Shown piece by piece: positions 16,889 to 29,285 of a DNA stretch of 64,000 nucleotides. Origin of the DNA: Lepidurus packardi (taxonomy: Eukaryota > Arthropoda > Branchiopoda > Notostraca > Triopsidae). Each line of letters starts with the position of its first letter. Position 1 is the stretch's first letter. The notes under the pieces are model-generated. The model saw only the letters and a program-made list of their open reading frames with translations. It searched no databases and was not told the DNA's origin. A program made the position numbers and the translations under genes. The stretch covers positions 2,356,001 through 2,420,000 of the forward strand of contig JAKZAN010000005.1 in the NCBI GenBank assembly GCA_023053545.1, in the 5' to 3' direction.

Positions 16889-19800
16889 GTGAGAAGAAAA
16901 AGCCACTATACAGTGAGTTAGGTTTAAGTAATAAGAACCAAGACTCCTTTTAAACTAAAAAGCAGGTATACTAACGGAAGTTAGGGAGCTTGGTCTTTCG
17001 GTTGGAAGGAAGGTTACAAAAGCTACAAAGCACGGTTACACAGGTTACAAGGACACAAAATTGTAACTGTTCGGGTGTACGAGGTTACAAGCGTGTCGCG
17101 AACCCCTTGTGACTTAGTCTTTACGAACTTAACCAATTGGAAGAAAAGATAAGGATTTGAAGTAGGTTTCTGACTTTGACTGTGCTATAAACGAAGCAAA
17201 ATGGATTTTATCTTGCAACAATACCCTTTTCTTACTTAAAATTGCTAGACTACATGACGCGCGAAATCTTACAGATATACATAAGCAACGAAAAGGATTA
17301 TGTCGACAAAAAACACTGTTACATTGCTATGAAAAGCCTTACATGTCATTTTCAATTTTTTATTATGATGGTTTTGGCTGTTAGTTATTGGATTAAGTAT
17401 TACTCAGGTGCTTTATGAATATACGAGGCATTAAATTTACGATGAATTATGGTTTTTCTTGTCGATATAGATGTCATGTTTTCACATTATCTTGCGTTTT
17501 AACTGGATCTTTAGTATACTAATCGTAGCCGTATTTTTTGTGCGTTTAAGTGTTTATAATGCTGCGTGGACTTGTAGGGCCTGTCATTTCATGTTGTTGT
17601 AGGGCCTGTCGTTTCGGGGGGGGCTTTTGGTATATGGCTTTTGAGGGGGGACGCCGTACTCTTGGGTGCTTTTAATTTTCCTCGTTGGGGTGTGCTTTTT
17701 ATCGTGAGAAGTTTGATAAAGTGTGGTGGGTTGACCTAAATAGGAAGGACTATTTGTGGCTTTCTTAGTCTCACATTGCTATTCATCAAAGCATTGTATG
17801 CTGGGCCGGGTATTGAAAAGAAAGGAAAAAACGTTTCGAAAAGTTATCGCCGCATTGACTTGAACGACTTTGGGGACTTGACTTAAAAGGAAACTTTGGT
17901 ATTGTACGTTATTCATTGTGTATATCTTGAAGCCTCGGACAGACTTGTATAGGGTGGTAAGAACGTTCACTTTTATTATAAAAGGGATAAAATACGAGTT
18001 GCCTTAGATACAAAGGGACAGGTTCTCCACCTGTTATACTGCTAACTTATTATTGCTTTGAAGATGTAAGGCTTTTCTTCCCATATCTGGAGCAATTTAG
18101 CCCCTAAAAGTTTGCTCCGTACTGTCGTGTAAGTTATGCCTTTAATTATCAAGCGATAGAATGACACATCTAGTCTACTACGTTAACGAACTATCTTTGT
18201 TATGAGGTCTTAGATGATTAAACGCGAAAAGAAAAGGGGAAAAAAAGAAAAAAGTCAACAGTAGTTTCTTGATCACATTTGATGAGTCCGCTTGTACAGC
18301 TCGAGGCAGCTTGCCTTTCGATTCCGCTTGGTTTCGCGTAGAAGTGGGAAGAAATGTGCCGCGAAATATACGAGTATCGTCGCTGGGTAGAGATTTCCAG
18401 GGATTGGTGTAGCGATTTGCTGGATGGAAGGCATTGGAATAAAAATCTCGCTCAAAATGCATCATAAGTGATTGTGCTTGAACGGAACTTTAAGATTCCA
18501 GTTTATATCCATTTGTGTATATACATAAAAACATATATAGAGCAGCTTGAGCGATTTTTCTTACGAATAAATGGAAATGGAGAAGCAGAGGATGTGCGAT
18601 AATAATGTATTTGAGGGGAAAAGAGGGCACACAGAAGAGGACGCCAAGAAAAATTTGTTTATTTGAAAGTACTGCGTTTCCGTGTTGTGCTCTACTCGTC
18701 AATACCGAGACCCCGAACGTCTAAGTGCCGCTTCTTTTTTATATATATTTCTGCCGGAGAATAAATACTACAGCTTTATTAAACTACGCAGCTGGTTCTG
18801 TACTATTCCAGAAAAGAAGAAAATCAGGGTTTCCCAAGTTTTTATTTTCTTTAGGGATTTTCTGAGAAATGCCACCAAACATCTCCGGGAATCGCGGGCT
18901 GTGAGGATCTGTATGCTCCGCTCAAGTGCATATTTTTAGCGTAAATATATTCTTGCTTCCTTGATTGCTTTTTTCCCCCTTTAGTAACTTGCCTATTAAT
19001 CTCGCCCCACTATGGTACTAATTTCCTCTGCCCGAAATGGGTGTGTTTTTCTGGCGGAAGTCATATATCTGTCCACAAGATCTAAAACTTGGCAAAACCT
19101 AAATTGGCCTACAGTAATATAATTCTAGAAGAACCCCCACACATGGAATTTCCTGCTGAGGCCAATAACTCACCTTAGAACAGTCGTTATTTCTGAAGAG
19201 GAAAAAAAAGAAAAAAAAAACGAAGAGAAAAAAAAAAGAAACTTGAGTCGAATGCTAGGATAAAATTTGGAGGGAGGATACAATTAGGAACGCTATTTTA
19301 AATTAGGCACAGTATATCAGCAAAAAAGAGAAACCCACGACCCAAGTTCGTGTATTAGTTGTTTTCACTTTGGTTTCGTTCCGTTTGTAGCCAGTCGGGT
19401 ATGTAACTGTCTTGGCGGTCGTCGTCTAAGAGGCAAGTTGTTTGGAGATCTTGTTAACGAACAAGTCCTAACATATGCCCAGTCTAAGAAGATGTGTGCA
19501 TGCACTGAGCGATGGATGACCTCGTTAGCTCAGCCCATAACGCACTACAGCAGCAGCCCAGCTACGGAGAGACAACCCTTTCTCATGTGTCGGAGGTTCG
19601 GACTTACACAAACCACCATTTGTCTTTCCTGTACCCACACAGGACATACATGGACACACATTGTTGACTACTCTTCGCTCCTGCACTCTAGAAACGACTC
19701 TTAATAAATTATTAAGTCGTCCTGTGCTGTATAATTGCGAATGAATATTCAAAGAGCGTGTCCTCATCCGTATCTACAGCCTCGCCCTAGTACTCTCACA

Positions 19801-22800
19801 CGCAGAATGTGTACTAGGAACATACACTTAATTACGTTCGCCACAGCCCTCCTTCATATCCCTTGGCTCTTCTTCCTGGCATCGAACTTTCATTCTCTCC
19901 GCCCATCCGCATCATTTTACGTCTAGGAAGCTCTCCGGCGCGTTAAAATGGATATTATGCAAATGTGCTTCAGAAGAAAAGCCTTTATGAGCCAAAAGAA
20001 CCACAGCCGCTGTAAAACTCGGGAAAGTTGACGCCACGTGTTTGCGCCAAGCGCAATCCGGAAGTAGCTAGCGACATCTGTTTTTGGGTTATTAACTCAG
20101 GACACGCGGGCATACTATAGAGGTACTAGAAAACAATAGGAAAAAACGCTTTGTCTGAGAGGGTTTCTGAGAGGCACCATAATTTTTTGCTATCGTTGGC
20201 GAGTTGTAGTTTGGCAGGTTGGGTCTTTGGCAAAAAATGGGTTATGGACGGATGTGGGGGAGTAATACAATAAAGACTCAAGTCTGCTCAGCCAAATGAC
20301 CGCAACGCCATCCCCCAGTGAGCGTGCTCAGACATTGCGTATTAACGACAGACGCCACCACGCTGTCCTTGAACAGATCACCGCAATCATCCTTTCAACA
20401 TTGATGGAACGAAGCTACTTATGCAAATGGAGCTACCAGGCCTATAATAACTTTCAAGTGACGGCTCTTTTTCTCCGAAACAGTTGGACGGGGCATGCTG
20501 CAGCATTTTGTCTTGCTTGTCATGAGAAGCGTTAGATTGGCCAAGGCACGCCACGCGGGAGTCACCAGCTCAAGTTTTGCCTTCCCTTTTCTCTTTCTTT
20601 CTTTTCTTAAAAAAATAGATTGGGGAAGCAAAAAATTCAGTTCCACTCTCTCAAGTATCACCATTAGTGTAACAAATTCCTTTTACGTCATTATTTCTGC
20701 TTGCTTGGCGTGAAGAAGCGCTTTGGGCTATGAAAGAGCTGCCATTTTTTCCAATGCGAATCTGCAGTTTGAGCGAAACGTTTCATGGCTTATTGTATCT
20801 TCTTTTGGTAAAAATCTATACTACATTATGTAAGAAATTAAAAAAAAAAAAAATTTGAAGGAACTAGCAACGTTTGTGTTGGTGTCCTTGTAGATGTTCA
20901 GTATTTATGGAAAATAGGTTGGTTTAGCATTTTAAAACATTGGTCTCAAATGGCTCCGAAGGAGGGGGGGGAGGGGGGAAGTTTATACAACGTCTTGTTT
21001 TTACTGTTGTTTCACTGGGGGTAGGATGTAACAAGAGTGCTTCAGTTAGGAAAGGCTTAATTAGCCTTGTCCAATTAGCATTTTCCGGATAATTGCCTAG
21101 CCATATGCAGAATATGCCACGCTGTGGCTGTATTTAGTGTTGCAGCACTGGCTGCTGCTACTATGTATTGGATACACTCCTGTAACTCGCTAAAAACCGC
21201 CCCAAGTTGCTTTGGTTTAGGCTTCTGCCCAGTTAATGAGCGAAAAATGGGCTCGTGTCTTTAGGCAACAAGGCTCAAGAGGGCTCGTAAAACGCAAATT
21301 GGGAACTCGGTTGATGTGTTTGCTTCGCTGGGCGGAGTACAGGGCACACTAATCGTATCACTGCAATTAAACTGCATGAAAACAAAAGACCCCAAGTCAA
21401 TTGGCTCCGTATTGCTACAAAGTATTTCCCCAAGTAGAAGGTTACTAAGCGAAGGGTATTGAATCCTGGACAACAATCCTATCTGTTCGCTTGGCTTCAT
21501 CTCCCCCTCGTTGTTATCGTTATTGAAATCCAGTCAACGTATTTAGGGAAGAAACAGGGATTTTCGGACGAGGGCAACCGGATTCCATGCTTCTTTATTA
21601 TTATTATTTTTTTCTTAAAAACAGAAAAGCGTTCCCCATGAACGACCTAGAGATTACAAATATCTTTCAATGAGCTGGAAAAGGCCAGATAGTAATTTCT
21701 GTTGAAATTCAGCCTCATGTATGAATGACGCACTGATGGTTTATGCACTCTCTTGTGAGGAAGATAATTTTTTTGATCCATTTTTTTTACTTTGAGTATA
21801 TTTACTTGGAGGTCATTACGTTAGTAATTATGCAAAGGACATACATTCCTTTCTATATGTACTTCATAAACGGTAATTTGAGTGAAGTTCATGCGAACTG
21901 ATAACGATATCGTTTTTTCCTGCTCGTCCTGGTAAACGTGCCAATAGAAAAGGTAGACTTGGGTTCCTGTCTAGTTAAGAATAGTTCTTGACATCCAAGT
22001 ATTCATTCCATAAAGAGTCATTTTCCTTTTAATACGTGGCACCGATAATCGGATTAGTGACTCTCGAGCAGAGTTCATCAAAATTTCTATACATTTTCGT
22101 CGAAGCTGGTTCGCTTTCGGGGCACTATTAGGTCCAAAATAAAAGCTACCCACGTGCTCCCCGAAACTTCTCTGCTCTTCAGACTGCGTTGATCTGCCTT
22201 ACCGACTAATGGTCTCGTTTGGCGTAATAATGAAAAATGAATAGTGACTGAAAAGCGTATTGCCACACATGTATTTCTTATATTTGTATAAAGATGTCTA
22301 TTCTAGAAGTGAGTATCACATTTCGGGATAGCACGAAAAGAAAAAAATATAATGGATTATCAGAATGGAATTAAATCAGAATGGATTATCAAAAGTTTGT
22401 CAAGGGCCTATGGGTTAAATTTTGTAAAAAATCAGCATTTTAATGTAAGTTTCTGGAAGCTTCTGAAAATGTATGGGTAGTAGGAGGCCAGTGACCTGGG
22501 GCGCAGATCTAGTGACAATTCTGGGCGCGAAGGAGGATTTCTGAAGGGAAAGTCAAAGGTAAACGGGTAGTATTAAATGGAAAGTTACGAGAAAGGGTTG
22601 CCTGACCCGCCTGCAGATAACATGTGTCCGAAGACAAACGGTGCCAAGCATAGACGCTTCCTAGAATTGGTGTTGCGTAGTAATACAAGGGGCGTAAAGG
22701 CAAAAAGGGAGCCCAAAACTAAAAAAGAAGGAGCGTGAAGAGCACACGGAAGGAAAATGCTTTTACGGTGTGGAGGATTTTGATGTCTGTCTCCCGAGGC

Positions 22801-25800
22801 ACAAAAACAAGCCTTTTCTGCCTCCCTCCAAACCTAGGCAGAAATACTCGGAGAAGACAAGTATGAGAGGTGAGCCACAAAAAAAAAAAAAAAAAAAAAA
22901 TCATTCCTAACAACTCCTCGGGCATGACGTGACTGTACTAGCCGTAATCATATCGATCTATGAATCGGAAAGAAGCGCCTTGATATCAAGAGCTGTCACA
23001 GCAGACGACAGCCAAGATAAATCCGGTTATTTCCTTTTGCTTTCTTCCTCACGTGAGACAAGACCACTATATAGTCTTTTTTTTTAGACAATGATGAGCC
23101 CGAAATTATGTTTCTAAAACATTTCTGCGTATGTCATGTTCATGTCTTCCGAAGACAAAGATTACCTGGAGAGGGCAGCCTGGGGCTTTACATAAAGTCA
23201 CCACGTGGAATTGACCACACGGGTTATCATCTTGACTCTCAGCAAGCAATCGGCGTCCGCACTTTTTTCAAAAAAAAAAATAAGAAATAAAAGTTGTTAT
23301 ATGCCGCGGAGAAAAAATAAGAACTGCAATGATGGCACTTGGAAAGTTTGGGTAAGGGGACAAGGGTCAGTGGGGACTCATATTGGTTGCTTGTGTAAAG
23401 TTCGTGGGATAATATCTTCCTTTTTTTGTAAATATATGACTTTAAAAAAAAATTTAAAAAAGGAAAGGGTCCTTTCTTTTGCTTTCTGAAAACTGTCTAA
23501 AGAATTGGAGTGGGCACCTCGGCTAAAATATGGCTGTCGGAAATATTGACTGACCGCAAGATATTGGCTTTTTTATATATTGGCGCAGGAGATGCTGCTT
23601 TAGTGCCAAAAAAGTCGGTCTCTAAAAATCTGTAGTGGGACAAAAGGGAGAAAAGGTTTTGGGAAAGGGAGGCTGACTTTTCGCGTCATTTATCATGAAG
23701 GCGTTAGCGCACAAGCTTGCTCGTATTACTTTTCCCTGCAGGCTTTCAGAAATCCTAGACGGGGAAAAAAAGTAACTGAAAATAAAGAAAATAAGAAGCC
23801 AATCGTTTGAATAGGGACGATCTGTTTGAAAGAGTGGGTGACATATTTGTCTGTACCGTGGAGAAAAAAAGATCCGAAAATAAAATATAAAAAATGGAAA
23901 TTTCTGCCAACCGCTATATTAGAAGCCGCAGTACTATTGCGGCAGCCGAAGACATGGGCGTGTGCCTGGCGAGATATGAAACGCGTTATTGGACAAATAA
24001 GAAGTGGTATTAGCCTTGCTACGCACTTCATCATCATAAAGTACGTCAATTGGCAGGAAATGTCGTTCCAAATGACTCCCTCTTTACAAAGATTGTGTGA
24101 CATTGCAGAGAAGTTTAACTCATAATTTGAGTTTAATTTCAGGAACTCACTTCGTTAACTAGAACTGTTGTTGTGAAATTGGAACTCGCTCGTTCCAAGT
24201 TGGTCTTTTGCAGTAATTTTGCTTCCAACACTGGGGGGAGTAGGGGAGGTTTCACTGACACTATCTAAGTTTAACTACCATTCCCATCTATTTTTAAAAG
24301 ACTCACTGTGTATATGTTTGTCCGAATGGTGCGCGTATATTGCTTTCCTGAAATAGCAAGTGACTTGAAACTGTTGCAAGTGAATCATACGACGCAAACC
24401 CTGCATACAACTGTCGCCAATTCGACGAGATGGGCCAACACTGCAAGTACTGTACATTACTTTCCTAACTTTCATTTGCAATACAGTAGATGCCGCTTAT
24501 CTTATTCTTAATCTTATTAAGAATAAGGTAAGCTTATTATATTTAATGGTATTGTGATCACGTTTGCCAAGTGAATATTGATTCTATTAAGCGGAGATTC
24601 TAATAACCGAAAATCGGAAATATGTACCAAAGAAACAAAGCAATGTCTACTTCTGACGCTTTCCCCCTTTTTTCTGGATTCACTGCACCCACTATTGTTT
24701 ATTTCGTAACGACTTTTCAACAATGTTCATAGAGATGATTGAGGAATTCCTAATGAAACAACCACTTCATGGCAAATTTTTAAAATTTAGCTCGACAAAA
24801 GTTTCAATGAGTAGCAACTTCTCTTTTACATTGAAATCAAATCTTGTTCGTCGCCATTTTTTATGAACGCAGGTCTAAAACACAACTAACATTACGCCTT
24901 TGAAGTATACAGCTACGCATAGGTAGGGTTCTCAACACGATATCTCTTCTAATTTGGCCAATCGTAATGAATGAACAATGTTCATTTAATTGACTGGGGA
25001 ATTTAGAAGGGATTTCCCCTACGCGTAGTATTAAGCTGGAAATGACCCGATTGGTCAAAACGACCTAAAGCTATATCTACTCTATTTAGAAAGTAATTGC
25101 TTTAAAGTGTGGTTTACTCGGAATTTTCTTAACATGTACGAATTCGTCTGTCCTTTCTAGGTAAGTTTTTGTCTAATTTTAGGTAATTTTTTATGGAAAT
25201 CTTATAGCATGAATCTTTTTTTACGGGTCATTTAGCTAGAACAGTTTAGGTTACCTTTAGGTATCATTTAGTCATCGAATAATTTAATCATTTGACTAAA
25301 ACCCCAAGCTTTTTTAATGTTTAGAGATCATCTGGATAAGAATGTTATTTGTGCAGTAATGATAGTCGCTTGGAGCAGTCTTTTTACCTTTACACTCGCT
25401 TGCTAGTACTCTCATCATAGCTATTACAGAAAAGCCTCTATCCTATCTGAAAAGCAGCCCAAGAACAGAGCCTTTACACACTTGAGTGTAAGCTCTCTAA
25501 GTCTTGAGCAAGCAAGCAGGCCAACTCCGCCCTGCCTGCGCTGTGAAGTGCGACTCCGCTCATGCAACGAAGAAATACGGGACACGGCTCGGGTGGGGGG
25601 ACTTGCCAGCGAGAGTCAGTCACTAGACGCCCAGCAACGTCGAGCCAGTACACCATAACACGGACAGGACACTGACACGCATTTTAGTGTCGTGGAAGTC
25701 GGCGATGCCGAAAGGTGCTAAAAGTGTTCGCATTCCCGACATTCTTACAACTTCTCAGTCGTTAGTTTTCTTCCCAAATGCTTAACTCGGACTGAAATAC

Positions 25801-28800
25801 ATTCTTGGACCCTGTCTCCCGTTGAAAGAAAAAAAATCACCCAGGATTTTTTTGCTCTGGCAGAAATTCTTCAGTTTGGCATAAAGTTTAGCCTGACCCC
25901 GAACCGTTAAAGTTACGCACAGTTAAACTCTGGAATGTGTCCAAAGAGTATGCAACCCAGGTTGCAATGAACGTGTTGGGCCACTTTGAAAGACAGGGTC
26001 TGGTATGCCGCATTGGACTTTGCAACTCTTTCCTTTAGCACGAGACCACCCCAGTTCCTTGCTCGAGCAGAAATTCGGCGGAATCTTACGCTTTGAAAAC
26101 CTTCCGCTCACGGAATAGTTAAGAGAAAGGGAAAGGGGGAATACATACATACACATCCAGTCAGTAGTGTGCACGACGTGCTAATGAGCTCTTCTACTAA
26201 AAGTTGGCGTGTGGGAGTCCGCCATGGGGCTATATGACAAAATGCGCCATGCTCCTTTACCAAGCCTAACTTGATAGCTCAAACGATTGCTGGCAAGATA
26301 AGTTTCTGTGAGAGAGAGACAGAAGAGACCGGGTCCGCGAGTCCAGAAGACCAAAAGTGTGTAGCGAAAGAGATGGTCACCAAGTTCGCCCAACTTACCT
26401 CGCAATCCAATTGCTGCTGAACCAGAAATTGGGACTATTGCGGAAAGTTAGTTCACTGTGGTGTGTTCTGAGTGTGTGTGGATGTGTGTGGGACCAGGTT
26501 GCACCCTGCTGATTTGGACCCGTCACCATCATCAGCGATTGTAGTTCCTTGTCAAGTGTCGCAACAACCAAAGTATCCTTTATTGCAGGCTTTCCCTCCT
26601 TCGTTTCCCCGTTACATCCTGTGGCTCCATAGAGTGTCGTGTCGAGTTGGAACTGGCAGAAAAATAAACACGTCTTAAGCGTTTGTGAAACCAAAGCGCC
26701 AATTTTCCCTCACTAGGCTTTGACTTTTTATTTTTGAGTTTATTTTTCGCTCTTTTCTCCTGGCAAGCAGCAGAAATTAAAAAAAAAATAAAAAAATAGA
26801 AGAGACTGCAGCAGTGACAAGCAAAAGCCTTCTTCATCCGCCACCCACCACCTCCCCGGAAAAAAGGATGAAAAAAAGATGCAATTCAAAGACAATTGCT
26901 GGTTGGGGACAGCTGGGGCTGCATCTTAAGTGTCTTTGGGCCAAGTGGAACTACTAGCTCTTTCATCTCTATACGGGCGTGTGCGGCAGTAATTTTTCTC
27001 GGGACAAAAGCAGGGGAAGGGTTGTTTGAGCGCTCCCAGAAATAAAAACAAAGAAATAATACTGTCCTGTTCCCTATACGTAGTCATAGCTTGGGTAATG
27101 TGAATGGAAGCTGACTCGTGTTGTTAGTATGCCGACATAAGAGTACAAAGCTCACAAAGTCATTCAGGATTCTTAAAAAATCAATCAGAAATGCCCCAAG
27201 TTCGAAGCTTTTAAAAAGTTAGGTGTGTTTTTTTTTTGTTTTTGTTTTTTTACCACCAAAGAAATTTCAGATATTTCTGCGACTGATAGACTGTGTTGTG
27301 AGAGACCCACATCTGCCAGCGTGGAAGCATTGCTTTGATTGATTAATAACATTCTTTGTCGCTTTCCACATTCCGTTCCGTTCTCTTACGTGTTCTTTCG
27401 CTAAGACAACAATACCAAGGGAAACAAAAAATCCAAGAAATTAAAACAAGAGCCGGGGACTCGAAAATTCCAGCCTGTCATCGCCGCCCCAGTGTTGCGC
27501 TGTGCTCTTGGGATGGGGATATGTGTGTGAGGTGGGTGCCAGTTTTCGCTCATGTTCCCTGGATCCTCTAACACAACAGAAACGTAAAGCGCCACAACAA
27601 CAGACACAAAAAGAGCTTTGGTGTTACGCGAAGAGAAGTGAAGCTTTGATGGCATTTTTGGCTATTATCAGGTTTCGGACGACAAACACTCTAATGACGC
27701 AGCGTTTAATGAGCATTTCAACTTAATGAAGTCCCCTCGTCGTCATTTCTGTTGCTGGTTAGGTGTCAGCAGGGTCTTCCGTGCCCCATCTGCCTCGTTT
27801 GTTGCTATTAGAAGCAACTACTGGGACTTAGTGAGACACACACACACTGAGCGAGAAAATTACCTTTAAGCGTGACACGGAAGAGCATAACGAGCGAAGT
27901 GGAATTCAAAAGTCTTCAGCAATAAGCTTGATTGCTGCCTACGGCCACCGCTTCCCATTCTGACGGGATTTTCTCCGAAGCAAGACGTTCGCGTTTCTCG
28001 TGTTGACGTGACGTACCGGCTGCTACTTGCTGCAGTTAGTAGAAACTTGCAGGGGGAAAGAAAAGAGCGTAAACTTGAAGGACCCGTTTTTCCTTTCCTT
28101 TGCGTTCTTTATTTAACCAGGATGGGTAATTTTAAGTTATTCAAAGAAGAGACAAGTCAGCGTCAACCAGTCTAGCAGAAACTGCGCCAAAAAAGCGAAG
28201 AAAAAGAGACAGGACAGCTGATTCTGCTAAAGCTGCTATAGGATAATGAGTTGGGATAAGAATTTGTGTCTCTTGGAAAGTCAAAGTCGATCCTGAAGGC
28301 CCTGTAGCGCGCCAACTGTTTCAACCTCATTGAACTCGGTTGAATGTAACGTTTGTCTGTGCCAAATCTTGTTATCTTCACACTTTTCCCCCTTTTGGAA
28401 ATCCCCTTGAATTTTTTCTGTTCCATTTCTTATATTTTGGCTTCACCCAGACTCTTGTCCGACTCCTCGTATGCTTTCTTTCAAATCCTCAGCATTGGGT
28501 AGAAGAACACACACCACGTGATACGAATATCACATCCATCGCCAGCTGTGTACCCAAAAATCTGCGGTGAAGTACGAAATCTGCGGTGAATCTCGTGCAA
28601 CTCTTACCTGATGTTAACGACATTCTTCAAAGTGTTTCTTGCCATTTCTTTTGTCTTTCGTGGCTTACTTTGCTGACGACGAATCGCTACTAGTCGCCTC
28701 GCCTGAGCTCCTAAGGCGGGGCTGACGTACTGTGCAGTACTGTACGTGAGAAGTATGCTTGCTTGATCGGTACTTGTAGGTTTCATTGTCTCTATCATGC

Positions 28801-29170
28801 CTGGCTCGTGAATATTAATTGCCCAAAGGGTACCAATCAATAACGGTTAAAGGTGAAGTGAATAGCGATTCCGCGAAATCGCAGCTCCACGCTAAAACAC
28901 GGATCCACACAACAACAACAACCGCTTGGGATAGCTCCATCAAAAACTGTCCGGTTACGGTGCCATATGACGGTGTGAAATACAAACTGGGTCTGAAGTT
29001 GTCACGTGCACACACTCTCTATTACGTACAACAGTTTTTCCCAAAGGAAACTATTTAAGACCAAGGGTCCAACCAAACAATAACCCTGACAAACACTAAA
29101 TTCCTCCCCCGAAGTCGTCGAAAACCCCTTTGCTCTTTAAAACAAAGCTGAATGTGATAGAATCGCAACC
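16889..29170. other. Intergenic DNA upstream of the Side-family gene
   Basis: No supported coding exon. It holds simple A/T and AT runs, tandem traces of TGTAGGGCCTGTC near 17573-17615, and a duplicated GAATGGATTATCA near 22351-22390. A GC-richer stretch at 25470-25680 could be promoter or 5' UTR sequence for the downstream gene. GT-rich simple sequence occurs near 26460-26490. Open frames such as 23726-24103 (minus) and 23826-24125 (plus) overlap each other and resemble no known family. Confidence 0.4.
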
Positions 29171-29285
29171 ATGTGCTCCCTGGGATTTCTAGTGTTAGTT
29201 CTAACTATGAGCCTTCCAAGACAGTGGGTCAATGTGATGGCTGTAATTGACAGCAATGGACTGGCTGCAGAAATTGACAAACCAG
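29171..29285 (+). CDS. side: Side-family exon 1 (signal peptide)
   Basis: ATG in good context (ACC before it) starts MCSLGFLVLVLTMSLPRQWV, a hydrophobic signal peptide, ending with IDKP and one base of a Val codon. Donor GTATTC at 29286. The 9.3-kb intron to exon 2 is typical of secreted-receptor genes. Linked by phase 1 and by the need for a signal peptide, not by homology. Confidence 0.65.

Noticed and set aside
23726-24125. Overlapping 125- and 99-codon open frames on opposite strands
   Set aside because: No family resemblance and typical of chance frames in AT-rich DNA.
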